Below are positions 8,161 to 16,909 of a stretch of DNA of 64,000 bases, one piece after another. Source of the DNA: Streptomyces cyanogenus (lineage in GTDB: Bacteria > Actinomycetota > Actinomycetes > Streptomycetales > Streptomycetaceae); NCBI RefSeq assembly GCF_017526105.1, contig NZ_CP071839.1, positions 4,642,001-4,706,000 of the forward strand, in the 5' to 3' direction. The notes below the pieces were generated by a model. It worked only from the letters and a program-made list of their open reading frames with translations, made no database searches and was not told the DNA's origin. Position 1 is the first letter of the stretch, and the number at the start of each line of letters is the position of its first letter. Position numbers and translations under genes: made by a program.

Positions 8161-9411
8161 ATGACCGACCAGAGGAACGACCGGAAGGGCGGGCAGCGGC
8201 CCGACCACCGCCGGCTCGGCCGCGAGCTGAACCTCTTCGACACCGACCCGCTGATGGGCGCCGGACTGCCGTACTGGCTGCCCGACGGGGCCGTGGTCCG
8301 GCACACCCTGGAGGAGTACGTCCGGGACGCCGAACGCCGGGCTGGCTACCGGCACGTCTACTCGCCCGCCCTCGGCAAACGCGAGCTGTACGAGATCTCC
8401 GGGCACTGGGACCACTACCGCGACGACATGTACCCGCCGATGCCGCTCGGCGCCGAGGAGGTCGTCCTGCGCCCCAGCCTCTGCCCCCACCACGCCCTGA
8501 TCTACCGCTCCCGCTCCCGCAGCCACCGCGAACTGCCGCTGCGCATCGCCGAACTCGGCGCCATGCACCGGGCCGAACCGTCCGGCGTGCTGGGCGGCCT
8601 GACCCGGGTCCGCGCCATCCACCTCAACGACGCGCACATCTTCTGCACCCCGGACCAGGCGGTCGACGAGGCCCGCGCTGCCCTGGAGCTGATCGCCCGC
8701 GCCTACGCCGACCTCGGCATCGAGGCCGTACGCCACCGCCTCTCGCTGCCCGGCCCGGGCGGCAAGTACGTCGCCGGCCCCGAGCTGTGGCGCCGGGCGA
8801 CCGACCTGCTGCGGGAGGTCCTCGCCGAGGCCGGGGTGGCGTACGAGGAGGCGGCGGGCGAGGCCGCGTTCTACGGCCCGAAGATCGACGTGCAGATCAC
8901 CGACCCGGCGGGCCGCGAGTCCACCCTGTCCACCGTGCAGATCGACTTCCACCAGCCCGCCCGCTTCGGCCTGCACTACATCGGCGCCGACGGCGCGAAG
9001 CACCGGCCGGTGATGGTCCACCGCAGCATCATCGGCAGCGTCGAACGCGCCGTCGCCCACCTCCTCGAAGCCCACGCCGGCGCGTTCCCGGCCTGGCTCG
9101 CCCCCGTCCAGCTCGCGGTGCTGCCGGTCGCCGGGGAACACGTCGAAGCGGCCGCGGCGCTCGTCCGGGGGGCGCACGCGCTCGGCCTGCGCGCCGAACT
9201 CGCCGGACCGGAGGAGGGCACCCTGGGTGCCAGGGTCCGCGCGGCCCGCCTGGTGCCGTACCAGGCGGTGATCGGCGCCCGGGAGGCCGGCGCCGGGCTG
9301 GCCGCCGTACGCCTGCGGGACGGCCGCCGCCCCGGGGCGCTGCCGGTGCCCGACCTGCTGCGCCGGATCACCGAACGGGTGGCGGCACGCGGCCCCGCGC
9401 TGTGGGACTGA
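8161..9411 (+). CDS. Threonyl-tRNA synthetase paralogue lacking editing domains
   Basis: The 416-residue product aligns by eye with the catalytic core and anticodon-binding domain of ThrRS, which charges tRNA-Thr. It starts at the residues equivalent to about 240 in the ~640-residue bacterial enzyme, so the TGS and N2 editing domains are absent. Class II motif 2 (MHRAEPSGVLGGLTRVR) and motif 3 (GSVERAVAHLLE) are present, and the three zinc ligands that recognise threonine are kept: Cys108, His159 and His287. The C-terminal ~110 residues form the anticodon-binding fold. It is probably a second, regulated ThrRS. Editing-deficient ThrRS variants are known in some bacteria and archaea that use a separate editing protein. 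A stress or antibiotic-resistance role (for example against a ThrRS inhibitor) is inference. Confidence 0.9.
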   Translation: MTDQRNDRKGGQRPDHRRLGRELNLFDTDPLMGAGLPYWLPDGAVVRHTLEEYVRDAERRAGYRHVYSPALGKRELYEISGHWDHYRDDMYPPMPLGAEEVVLRPSLCPHHALIYRSRSRSHRELPLRIAELGAMHRAEPSGVLGGLTRVRAIHLNDAHIFCTPDQAVDEARAALELIARAYADLGIEAVRHRLSLPGPGGKYVAGPELWRRATDLLREVLAEAGVAYEEAAGEAAFYGPKIDVQITDPAGRESTLSTVQIDFHQPARFGLHYIGADGAKHRPVMVHRSIIGSVERAVAHLLEAHAGAFPAWLAPVQLAVLPVAGEHVEAAAALVRGAHALGLRAELAGPEEGTLGARVRAARLVPYQAVIGAREAGAGLAAVRLRDGRRPGALPVPDLLRRITERVAARGPALWD

Positions 9412-9530
9412 CGGGCCCGCCGGGCCTTGCGGGGGATGCCCGCAGCCCTGGGCCGAGCCGCGGCCCGGCTGCGGGACCGGTCGCGGCGGCCCGGCCTGAT
9501 CTATCGTCGGCACAACGGAAGGAGTCCGCC

Positions 9531-10493
9531 GTGACCGGTCAGCCCATCCCCGTGATCATCGACTGCGACACCGGGGTCGACGACGCCCTGGCCCTGCTGT
9601 TCGCCGTGCGCCACCCGGGACTCGACCTGCGGGCGGTGACCTGCGTGGCCGGGAACACCGACGTGGACGGGGTGGTCCGCAACACCCTCACCGTGCTGGA
9701 ACAGGCGGGCGCCCCCGACATCCCGGTGGCGCGCGGCGCCGAGCGGCCGCTGCTGGAGCCCGCCCGCCCGGCCCCGGTGCACGGCGCCGACGGCATGGGC
9801 GACCTGGGCCTGCCCGCGCCCGCCCGGACCGCGGTGGCCGTCGACGCCGTCACCCTGCTGCACCGCGAGATCCTCGCCTCCCCGCGCCCGGTCACCCTCG
9901 TCCCGACCGCGCCGCTGACGAACATCGCACTGCTGCTGCGCACCCACCCGGAGGTGACCCGGAACATCGAGCGGATCGTGTTCATGGGCGGGGCGGTGAG
10001 CACCGGGAACGCCACCCCGGTCGCGGAGTTCAACGTCTGGCACGACCCGGAGGCCGCGGCGATCCTGCTCACCGCCGGGGTGCCGATCACCATGTACGGC
10101 CTGGACGTGTTCCGGCAGGTCGTCGTGGACAGCGCCGAGGTGCACCGGCTGCGCACCAGCGCCGAGCCCGGCACCCGCCTGGCCGGCGAACTGCTCGCGC
10201 ACCGGCCGGCCCACCAGGGCGAGCCGCCGGAGGCGGAGGAGGCGGGCGGTCTCGGCGACGCCGGCGCGGTGTGCGCGGTCGCCGACCCGGCGGGCATCAC
10301 CACCCGCCTCCTCCCGGTCGAGGTCTCCCTCGCCCCCGGCCCGACCCGCGGCCAGACCGTCGTCGACCGCCGCCCCCGCCTGGGCGAGTCCGAGCTCCAC
10401 GAGGGCGGCCGCGAACGGGCCCTGGTGGACGTGGCCCTGGAGGTCGACGCGGACCGGTACGTGAAGCTCTACCTGGAGACGGTGCGCCGCTGA
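9531..10493 (+). CDS. Nucleoside hydrolase (IU-NH family)
   Basis: GTG 9531 follows a clear GGAAGGAG site and gives 320 residues, the usual length for inosine-uridine preferring nucleoside hydrolases. The hallmark calcium and ribose-binding motif DCDTGVDD lies at residues 11-18. The central MGGA and the FNVWHDPEAA block, with the Asn and Asp that bind ribose, are present. The enzyme cleaves the N-glycosidic bond of nucleosides to give free base plus ribose in salvage. Substrate preference cannot be told from the sequence. The active-site His near the C-terminal third in IU-type enzymes is not clearly visible, as in many family members. Its stop codon abuts the stop of the convergent NiCoT gene. 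Confidence 0.9.
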   Translation: MTGQPIPVIIDCDTGVDDALALLFAVRHPGLDLRAVTCVAGNTDVDGVVRNTLTVLEQAGAPDIPVARGAERPLLEPARPAPVHGADGMGDLGLPAPARTAVAVDAVTLLHREILASPRPVTLVPTAPLTNIALLLRTHPEVTRNIERIVFMGGAVSTGNATPVAEFNVWHDPEAAAILLTAGVPITMYGLDVFRQVVVDSAEVHRLRTSAEPGTRLAGELLAHRPAHQGEPPEAEEAGGLGDAGAVCAVADPAGITTRLLPVEVSLAPGPTRGQTVVDRRPRLGESELHEGGRERALVDVALEVDADRYVKLYLETVRR

Positions 10494-11576
10494 CTACTCG
10501 GCGGCGGTGGCGGAGGCCGTCCAGCGCTCCTCGACCCGGGCCAGCCGCCAGTACGCAAGTGCCGCCGCCCACACCACCACGAACAGGCCGACGATGAGGT
10601 AGCCGACGTTGTCCAGGTCGAGGCCGGCGATCCAGCCGGTGACGTCGTCGTGCAGGCCGAACTTCTCGTGCAGGACGCCGACCAGTTCGATGGTGCCGAT
10701 GAGGAAGGCCACGGCGATGGACAGGCCGGTGATGGCGAGGTTGTAGAAGACCTTGCGGACCGGGTTGGAGAACGCCCACTGGTAGGCGAAGTTCATGAAC
10801 GTGCCGTCGAGCGTGTCGAACAGGCTCATTCCGGCGGCGAAGAGCAGGGGCAGGCAGAGGATCGCGTACCAGGGCAGCCCGGCCGCCGCGCCCGAGCCCG
10901 CCATCACCATCAGCGTCACCTCGGTGGCCGTGTCGAAGCCGAGCCCGAACAGGAAGCCCAGCGGGTACATCTGCCCCGGGCGCGACACGGACCTGGTGAG
11001 CCGGCCGAGCACGCGGTTCATGAACCCCCGTGAGTCCAGGTGCTGCTCCAGCTCCTTCTCGTCGTACGCCCCCGCGCGCATCGCCCGGAACACCTTGAGG
11101 ATGCCGACCAGGGCGACCAGGTTCAGGGCGGCGATGAGATACAGGAACGTCCCGGAGACCGCCGTACCGAGGAAGCCCAGCACCTGGTGGGTGGTGGACC
11201 CCTCGTCCGTCACCTTTCCCGCCAGCGAGGTGCCGCCCGCGATGAGCAGCGCCAGCAGCACGACGACACTGGAGTGCCCCAGCGCGAACCAGAACCCCAC
11301 CGACACCGGCCGCTTGCCGTCGGCCATCAGCTTGCGGGTGGTGTTGTCGATCGCGGCGATGTGGTCGGCGTCGAACGCGTGCCGCATGCCGAGGGTGTAG
11401 GCGGTGACACCGAGGCCCACCCCGAACACGTCGGTCCCCACCTGGTAGTGGCGGGGGGCGACCAGGAGGTACAGGATGCCGAAGGCGACGACGTGCAGGG
11501 CGACGATCACCGCCATCAGCCCCACCGTCTTGACGGTGTCCTCGCGTCGCCAGCGGAAGGACGCGGCATCGGCCAT
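10494..11576 (-). CDS. HoxN/NiCoT-family nickel/cobalt permease
   Basis: I choose ATG 11576 (360 residues) because a GGAG site lies nine bases upstream; a GTG three codons earlier sits on top of that site. The protein has about eight membrane-spanning segments and the NiCoT signature RHAFDADHIAAID at residues 65-77, whose His and Asp residues bind the metal, plus the second conserved motif LGHSSVV. The family imports Ni2+ or Co2+ with high affinity. A cobalamin riboswitch lies directly upstream on the same strand, which strongly suggests cobalt uptake for B12 synthesis, shut off when B12 is plentiful. Confidence 0.93.
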   Translation of the reverse strand: MADAASFRWRREDTVKTVGLMAVIVALHVVAFGILYLLVAPRHYQVGTDVFGVGLGVTAYTLGMRHAFDADHIAAIDNTTRKLMADGKRPVSVGFWFALGHSSVVVLLALLIAGGTSLAGKVTDEGSTTHQVLGFLGTAVSGTFLYLIAALNLVALVGILKVFRAMRAGAYDEKELEQHLDSRGFMNRVLGRLTRSVSRPGQMYPLGFLFGLGFDTATEVTLMVMAGSGAAAGLPWYAILCLPLLFAAGMSLFDTLDGTFMNFAYQWAFSNPVRKVFYNLAITGLSIAVAFLIGTIELVGVLHEKFGLHDDVTGWIAGLDLDNVGYLIVGLFVVVWAAALAYWRLARVEERWTASATAAE

Positions 11577-11619
11577 CGGGTTCACGCTCCAGCACCTCGT
11601 GGATCACTTCGTGACGCGC

Positions 11620-11806
11620 CGTGGCCGGTCTCCTGGCTTACGGGTGCACACGCCCGCCGCCCCTGCCTTCCCGGTCGTACGACCAGTGGCCCGGCGCATG
11701 CCGGACGGAACGGGAACTCCCCGATCACAGTGGCGAGGGCCGCGTCGACTTCCCATCGACTTCCCGAACACCACGGCCCGCCCACCGTAGGCGGGCACGC
11801 GGTTTC
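11620..11806 (-). ncRNA. Cobalamin riboswitch
   Basis: Read on the minus strand, the leader shows a paired GGGAAGTCGATGGGAAGTCGA region followed by GCGGCCCTCGCCACTG, GCCACTGG, GGGAAGGC and the B12-box sequence AAGCCAGGAGACCGGCC (11623-11639). These elements come in the same order as in the cobalamin (Cbl/B12) aptamer. The box lies about 45 bases upstream of the NiCoT start, so control is probably at translation initiation or by nearby termination. Boundaries are approximate because the outer helix was judged by eye. Confidence 0.9.
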
Positions 11807-11961
11807 CTGCATAGCCGCGCACCGGCGCGGGTCGGCAAGATCACAAAGGCGGTGCGCCCTTCGCCGGCCCGGGCGCGTGGCGCCGTAGCGCGCGTTCCCT
11901 TTCCGGGCAAGGTGGACGGGGTACAGATTCCGTACCGTCGTCCGTCTCCCTGGGAGCCCGT

Positions 11962-13620
11962 ATGGCAGACCTCTCGCCGGACCTCTCGTCCAGGAACCCC
12001 GACTGGTGGCGGCAGGCCGTCATCTACCAGGTCTATCCGCGCAGTTTCGCCGACGCCGACGGTGACGGGCTCGGTGACCTGCGGGGCATCGCCGAGCGGA
12101 TGGACCACGTGGCCGCGCTCGGCGTGGACGCCCTGTGGCTGAGCCCCTTCTACCCCTCCGAACTCGCCGACGGCGGCTACGACGTCATCGACCCGCGCGG
12201 GGTCGACGAGCGCCTCGGCACGCTGGACGACTTCGACGCCGTGGTCGCCGAGGCGCACCGGCTCGGGCTCAAGGTCGTCGTGGACATCGTCCCCAACCAC
12301 ACCTCACACCTGCACCCCTGGTTCCAGGAGGCGCTGCGCGCCGGGCCCGGCTCGGCCGCCCGGGAGCGCTACGTCTTCCGGCCGGGGCGCGGGGCGCACG
12401 GCGAACTGCCGCCCAGCGACTGGCAGTCGGTGTTCGGCGGCAGCGCCTGGCGGCGGGTGCCGGACGGGGAGTGGTACCTGCACCTCTTCGCACCGGAGCA
12501 GCCCGACCTCAACTGGGAGAACGAGGAGGTCCGCGCCGACTTCCGCACCACCCTGCGGTTCTGGTCGGACCGGGGTGTGGACGGTTTCCGCGTCGACGTC
12601 GCCCACGGCCTGGCCAAGGACCTCACCGAGCCGCTGCGGGACGTCGGCGACATCGGTGCGACCGGCGAGGAGGCGCTGCCCCGGGTGGCGCCGGGCAGCC
12701 ACCCGTACTGGGACCGCGACGAGGTCCACGAGATCTACCGCGACTGGCGCAAGGTCCTCGACGCCTACAGTCCGCCCCGCACGGCCGTCGCCGAGGCCTG
12801 GGTGCCGGGCGCCCGCCGCGCCCTGTACGCCCGCCCGGACGAGCTGGGCCAGGCGTTCAACTTCGAGTACCTGGAGACGCGCTGGGACGCCGAGGAACTG
12901 CGGGACGTCATCACCGCCTCGCTGGCCACGGCCCGGACCGCCGGTGCCTCCGCGACCTGGGTGCTGTCCAACCACGACGTCGTACGGCACGCCTCCCGGC
13001 TCATGCTGCCGCCCGGCACCGACCCGGCCGCCTGGCTGCTCTCCCACGGCACCGCGCCCGCGGTCGACCCGGCGGCCGGCCTGCGCCGGGCGCGGGCGGC
13101 GACCCTGCTGATGCTGGCGCTGCCCGGTTCGGCGTACCTCTACCAGGGCGAGGAACTCGGCCTGCCCGAGGTCGCCGACCTGCCCACCGAGGTGCTCCAG
13201 GACCCGATCTGGGAGCAGACCGGCCATGTCCGCAAGGGCCGCGACGGCTGCCGGGTGCCGCTGCCGTGGACGACGACCGGACCGTCGTACGGCTTCGGGC
13301 CCGGGGCGGGCTGGCTGCCGCAGCCGGCGTCGTTCGCGGCGTACGCCGTCGAGGCGCAGGCCGGCGCCGAGGGCTCCACGCTGGAGCTGTACCGCACGGC
13401 GCTGCGGCTGCGCCGCAAGCTGCTGGAGGGGGAGACGCTGGCCTGGACGCCGGACGCGCCCGCCGGCGTGCTGGACTTCGCCCGCACCGAGGGCTGGCGC
13501 AACGTCACCAACCTCGGCGCGGACCCGGTCCGGCTGCCGCCGGGCGAGATCCTGCTGGCCAGCACTTCCCTGCCGGCGGACAGGACCCTCCCGCCGGACA
13601 CCACCGTGTGGCTGGCCTAA
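11962..13620 (+). CDS. GH13 alpha-glucosidase
   Basis: A 552-residue cytoplasmic glycoside hydrolase of family 13 (oligo-1,6-glucosidase/alpha-glucosidase subgroup), opening with the conserved WWRQAVIYQVYPRSFAD. The catalytic triad is complete: nucleophile Asp212 in GFRVDVAH, acid/base Glu278 in AVAEAW, and transition-state stabiliser Asp339 in SNHDV. It hydrolyses alpha-1,4 or alpha-1,6 glucosides such as maltose or isomaltose inside the cell. In many streptomycetes such genes sit with maltose transport genes (malEFG, aglEFG); none is adjacent here. The stop overlaps the stop of the convergent DUF4142 gene. Confidence 0.93.
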   Translation: MADLSPDLSSRNPDWWRQAVIYQVYPRSFADADGDGLGDLRGIAERMDHVAALGVDALWLSPFYPSELADGGYDVIDPRGVDERLGTLDDFDAVVAEAHRLGLKVVVDIVPNHTSHLHPWFQEALRAGPGSAARERYVFRPGRGAHGELPPSDWQSVFGGSAWRRVPDGEWYLHLFAPEQPDLNWENEEVRADFRTTLRFWSDRGVDGFRVDVAHGLAKDLTEPLRDVGDIGATGEEALPRVAPGSHPYWDRDEVHEIYRDWRKVLDAYSPPRTAVAEAWVPGARRALYARPDELGQAFNFEYLETRWDAEELRDVITASLATARTAGASATWVLSNHDVVRHASRLMLPPGTDPAAWLLSHGTAPAVDPAAGLRRARAATLLMLALPGSAYLYQGEELGLPEVADLPTEVLQDPIWEQTGHVRKGRDGCRVPLPWTTTGPSYGFGPGAGWLPQPASFAAYAVEAQAGAEGSTLELYRTALRLRRKLLEGETLAWTPDAPAGVLDFARTEGWRNVTNLGADPVRLPPGEILLASTSLPADRTLPPDTTVWLA

Positions 13621-14402
13621 CCCCCCGTCGGGCCCGGGTTCGGGCTCGCCCCCGCAGCCGGGGCGCCGCCTCCGACGATGCCGCTGATGTCCACCGGGGT
13701 GGAGGTCGCGGTCGGCGGCGGGGTGAGCACCACCTCCGGCTGGCCGGGGGCCGGGGCCGGCGGGGTCAGGTCCGAGTTGGGCAGCTTCGGCGGGGTGGTC
13801 TGCTGGAAGAGGGTCTGGTCGAAGTCGACCAGGCCCGTCTTCTCCATCACGGTCATGTGGTCGAGCACGGTGTCGTTGGCCTGGTCGGCGAGGGCCCGGA
13901 TCAGCGAGTTCTTGGTGGTGGAGCGGATCTTCGCGATCGCGTTGAAGATCGAGCCGTGCGTCATCCGCAGGATGTTGGCGAAGTCGGTGTCGAACTGCTT
14001 GCCGGTGTCCGACTTCAGCGTGTTCACGAAGCCCTGCTGCTGGGGGCTGGCCACGTTGGGCAGCGTGATGTTCAGCATCGGCGCGATCTTGCGGCAGGTG
14101 GTGTCCAGGGCCGCGTGCCCGTCGATCAGGTGCTGGCTGGCCGTGATGACCGACTTGGAGCCGCCCTTCTGCAAGCCGATCTGACCCACGGGGTACTCCC
14201 ACAGTCCCGCTGCCCGCACCTTCACCACGAAGTCCCGGTCCTGCTCGGTGAGCGGTCCCCACTGGGTGTTGGCGATGACGCGGTCCTGGGCGGTGGAGAC
14301 CTTGTCCAGGCCGAGCATGCCCGGGTAGGCGAGGGCGGTGAGGGTCAGGGCCATCGCACCGCCCACGAAGAGCGTTCCCGTCGCGTTCCGCGAAAAGCGC
14401 AC
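13617..14402 (-). CDS. DUF4142 secreted protein
   Basis: 261 residues from ATG 14402. The N-terminus is a membrane/signal segment (FVGGAMALTLTALAY). The mature part has the DUF4142 pattern of a four-helix ferritin-like bundle: LTEQDRDFVVKV, the central DGHAALDTTCRKIA, and the helix around FANILRMTHGSIF. The C-terminal ~50 residues are a Pro/Thr-rich tail, typical of exported proteins. DUF4142 proteins are periplasmic or extracytoplasmic with no settled function; some have been linked to outer-cell stress. It is a convergent neighbour of the alpha-glucosidase. Confidence 0.85.
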   Translation of the reverse strand: MRFSRNATGTLFVGGAMALTLTALAYPGMLGLDKVSTAQDRVIANTQWGPLTEQDRDFVVKVRAAGLWEYPVGQIGLQKGGSKSVITASQHLIDGHAALDTTCRKIAPMLNITLPNVASPQQQGFVNTLKSDTGKQFDTDFANILRMTHGSIFNAIAKIRSTTKNSLIRALADQANDTVLDHMTVMEKTGLVDFDQTLFQQTTPPKLPNSDLTPPAPAPGQPEVVLTPPPTATSTPVDISGIVGGGAPAAGASPNPGPTGG

Positions 14403-14595
14403 CGTTCCTCCTGCTGAGGGGTTCCCGCCCGTGGGCGGTTCCGACGCACAGCAGTACGGATGCCGAGGCCGTTCGTCTCGGTGCCGGCGGGTAAAGAATC
14501 ACCGAAGCCCGTTGGCGAAAGATTGAGCGTTCCCGGGCGGAAGGTTGACCAGTCCTCGGGAGAAGGCAGACCGGGCGCGCGCCTAGATTCGCCGC

Positions 14596-15282
14596 ATGTC
14601 CCCACAGCCCCCGCCCCGCATGCCGGCCGCGCTGCCCGTCCTGCCCTACCGCAAGCCCACCGAGGGCCGCGACTACTGGGTGCTGGACGACGTCCTGCCC
14701 GGCGTCGACGCGGTACGGCAGCGGTGCCTGGACAAGGACGACTGGGTGGAGGGGCATCCGTACACCTCCGAGACCTGGCCCGGGCTGCGCGCCATGCCCG
14801 GCCTCGAACCGGGGGAGCTGGCCCGCATCGAGCGGCTGGTGAGGAAGGCGACCGGGGCGAAGGAGCTGTGGGTGCAGCAGGCGCCCGGCGGCGGCACCCT
14901 CAACCACAACTGCGTCCAGGTGGTCGGCGAGGGCGAGGGCGAGCCCCGCCCGCACACCGACTCCCGCGCCCTGTGCCGGTACGCGGCCGTGCTCTACCTC
15001 AACCCGGACGTGCCCAAGGACTGCGGCACCAGTTTCCACCGCCAGTCCCTGCCCGGCGGCCGGCTCGGCGGCAACGTCGTCCAGGCCCCGCACACCAACC
15101 TCGTCGAGGCCCTCGGCACCCGCTACGTCACCCCGGACGCCTTCGAGGAGGACGTCCGCGTCCCGCACAAGTACAACCGTCTGCTCCTCTACCACGCCAA
15201 CCTGGTGCACAGCGCCACCGGTTACTTCGGCCGCACGCTGGCGGAGAAGCGCATGACGGCGGTGTTCTTCTGGATGGCCTGA
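14596..15282 (+). CDS. DUF6445-like 2-oxoglutarate/Fe(II) oxygenase fold protein
   Basis: 228 residues, cytoplasmic. It contains an HTDS...AVLYLN...CGTSFHR arrangement (around residues 119-150) and a late H...S...R region (HANLVHSATGYFG to RTLAEKRMTAVFF), which match the two-His/one-acid iron site and the 2-oxoglutarate-binding Arg of double-stranded beta-helix oxygenases of the DUF6445 type. Substrate unknown. It is the first of three co-directional genes but with gaps of ~100 and ~30 bases. The family assignment is by motif layout, hence moderate confidence. Confidence 0.65.
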   Translation: MSPQPPPRMPAALPVLPYRKPTEGRDYWVLDDVLPGVDAVRQRCLDKDDWVEGHPYTSETWPGLRAMPGLEPGELARIERLVRKATGAKELWVQQAPGGGTLNHNCVQVVGEGEGEPRPHTDSRALCRYAAVLYLNPDVPKDCGTSFHRQSLPGGRLGGNVVQAPHTNLVEALGTRYVTPDAFEEDVRVPHKYNRLLLYHANLVHSATGYFGRTLAEKRMTAVFFWMA

Positions 15283-15379
15283 CCCATGACGTTCCCCCCG
15301 GGGGGAACGGCGGACCGGACGCCGTCGTCCTCTCCGGAGGAGACCGGGACGAGCCCGGACACCGGCAGGGGGATGGTCG

Positions 15380-16093
15380 ATGGGGCACGAGGACGCGCCG
15401 ACCGCGTGGGAGGAGCGGGCCGCCGGGCAGGCGACGCCGTTCCGGGACGTCCGGGTGACGGGGCGGCTGGCCGTCGCCGGGCTGCTGCTCGCGGGCGCCG
15501 CCTGGGTGGTGCGCGGCGTGTGGGAGGCGCGGCTGGCACTCGCCGGCGAGCCCGCCTCGGGGCCGCCGGACCAGGGCGGGGGGGTGCACCGGCCGCTCAC
15601 CGCGCTGGAGGACTCGTACCACCTCGTCACGTCCCTCGGCGGCGGCGCCGTGCTGATCTGCGCCCTGCTCTTCCTCTCCTGGGTGGTGCGGCTGCGGGAC
15701 AACGCGCGTGCCCTGTCCGGACGGGCGTCCAAGTACGCCGGCATCTGGGTGTACGCGGGCTGGATCGTCCCGGTCGTCAACCTGTGGTTCCCGCGCGGCA
15801 TCGTCGCCGACGCGTTCCGCGGTTCCGCCCCGGGGCGCCGGCTGCCCGCCTCCGTGAACGTGTGGTGGGGGCTCTGGCTGCTCGGGATGCTCAGCGGGGT
15901 GGGCATCGTCTACGAGGACTCCACCGACGAGATCATCGCCCGTGCCTACACCGGGGTGTGGCCGCTGCTGGCCAGCGACGCGGCGGTCGTCGGTGCCGCC
16001 GTCGCGGGCGCGTTCGCCGTGCGGGCGGTCACCGCCGTCCAGGTGGCACGGATGCGGGAGGCCGCCGCACCGCGGCTGCCCCAGCCGGTGTGA
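15380..16093 (+). CDS. DUF4328 membrane protein
   Basis: 237 residues with four or five hydrophobic segments. The characteristic DUF4328 core is visible: a Trp/Arg-rich loop after a helix (FLSWVVRLRDNA) and the phrase WIVPVVNLWFPRGIVADAFR, in which helix-breaking Pro and aromatic residues form the conserved block. It is an integral membrane protein of unknown function, common in Streptomyces. It is followed 31 bases later by the SDR gene on the same strand. Confidence 0.85.
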   Translation: MGHEDAPTAWEERAAGQATPFRDVRVTGRLAVAGLLLAGAAWVVRGVWEARLALAGEPASGPPDQGGGVHRPLTALEDSYHLVTSLGGGAVLICALLFLSWVVRLRDNARALSGRASKYAGIWVYAGWIVPVVNLWFPRGIVADAFRGSAPGRRLPASVNVWWGLWLLGMLSGVGIVYEDSTDEIIARAYTGVWPLLASDAAVVGAAVAGAFAVRAVTAVQVARMREAAAPRLPQPV

Positions 16094-16124
16094 GGCCCCG
16101 GCCCGTGCGGTACGGATGGCGGGC

Positions 16125-16790
16125 ATGAGCAGTGTCGCCATCGTGGGAGCCGGGCCGGGGCTCGGGGCCGCCGTCGCGCGGCGGTTCGGACGCGAGGGGT
16201 TCGCGGTCGGGCTGGTCGCCCGGGACCGGGGCAGGCTGGACCTGATCGCCGAGGAACTCGCGGCCGAGGGGATCACCGCGCGCGGCTTCCCCGCCGACGT
16301 GCGCCGGCCGGAGGAGCTGGCCGCGGCGCTGGACCGGCTCGCCGACGCCCTCGGGACCGTCGAGGTGCTCCAGTACAGCCCGGTGCCGCACCGCGACTTC
16401 ATGCGGCCCGTGCTGGCCACCGGGCCCCGGGACCTGGTGGGGCCGATCGAGTTCTCCGTGTACGGGCCGGTGGCCGCCGTGCAGCAGGTGCTGCCGGGGA
16501 TGCGGCGGCTCGGGCGCGGCACGATCCTGTTCGTCAACGGCGGGAGCGCGGCCGTACCCCACCCCGAGCGGGCCGGCACCTCGATCGCCTTCGCCGCGGA
16601 GAGCGCCTACGGCAGGCTGCTGCACGACCGGCTGGCGGGGGAGGGCATCCACGTGGCCCAGCTGGTGATCCCGGGGGCCATCACCGTGGGGCACGCCCGC
16701 AAGGACCCGGACGTGCTCGCGCAGACCCTGTGGACCGTCCACCGGGAACGGCACGGCTTCCGCCACTACGCCGACGACCTCGACAGCTGA
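16125..16790 (+). CDS. SDR-family protein, catalytic pair not evident
   Basis: ATG 16125 gives 221 residues; ATG 16116 three codons earlier is possible. The Rossmann glycine motif GAGPGLG lies at residues 7-13 and an NAD(P)-binding VARD follows the second strand, so it binds a nicotinamide cofactor. The usual catalytic Tyr-x-x-x-Lys is not recognisable: the expected position reads IAFAAESA, where the Lys appears replaced by Glu. The enzyme may therefore be non-oxidoreductive or atypical. Substrate unknown. Confidence 0.8.
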   Translation: MSSVAIVGAGPGLGAAVARRFGREGFAVGLVARDRGRLDLIAEELAAEGITARGFPADVRRPEELAAALDRLADALGTVEVLQYSPVPHRDFMRPVLATGPRDLVGPIEFSVYGPVAAVQQVLPGMRRLGRGTILFVNGGSAAVPHPERAGTSIAFAAESAYGRLLHDRLAGEGIHVAQLVIPGAITVGHARKDPDVLAQTLWTVHRERHGFRHYADDLDS

Positions 16791-16861
16791 CCCGGGCCGG
16801 GCCGTCCGCGCAGGTCCGGGCGGGTGCGGGAGCGGTCACCCTGCGGCGAGTGACTTTGTGA

Positions 16862-16881
16862 GCCAATATGGTGATATTGGC
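16862..16881. promoter_or_regulatory. Perfect inverted repeat upstream of the glycerol-facilitator gene
   Basis: GCCAATAT, a GGTG centre, then ATATTGGC: an 8-base perfect dyad lying 28 bases upstream of the aquaglyceroporin start. The AT content is unusual for this chromosome, and the position fits an operator overlapping the promoter. The binding protein is not identifiable here; an IclR-type (GylR) regulator is one candidate for glycerol genes in Streptomyces. Confidence 0.5.
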
Positions 16882-16909
16882 CGCAATGCTCTCTTCAAAG
16901 GGGGCCTCC

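Noticed and set aside
12304..15906. 1,200-residue minus-strand open frame
   Set aside because: Spans across genes read convincingly on the plus strand (GH13, DUF6445) and across the DUF4142 gene in another frame; no motif support.
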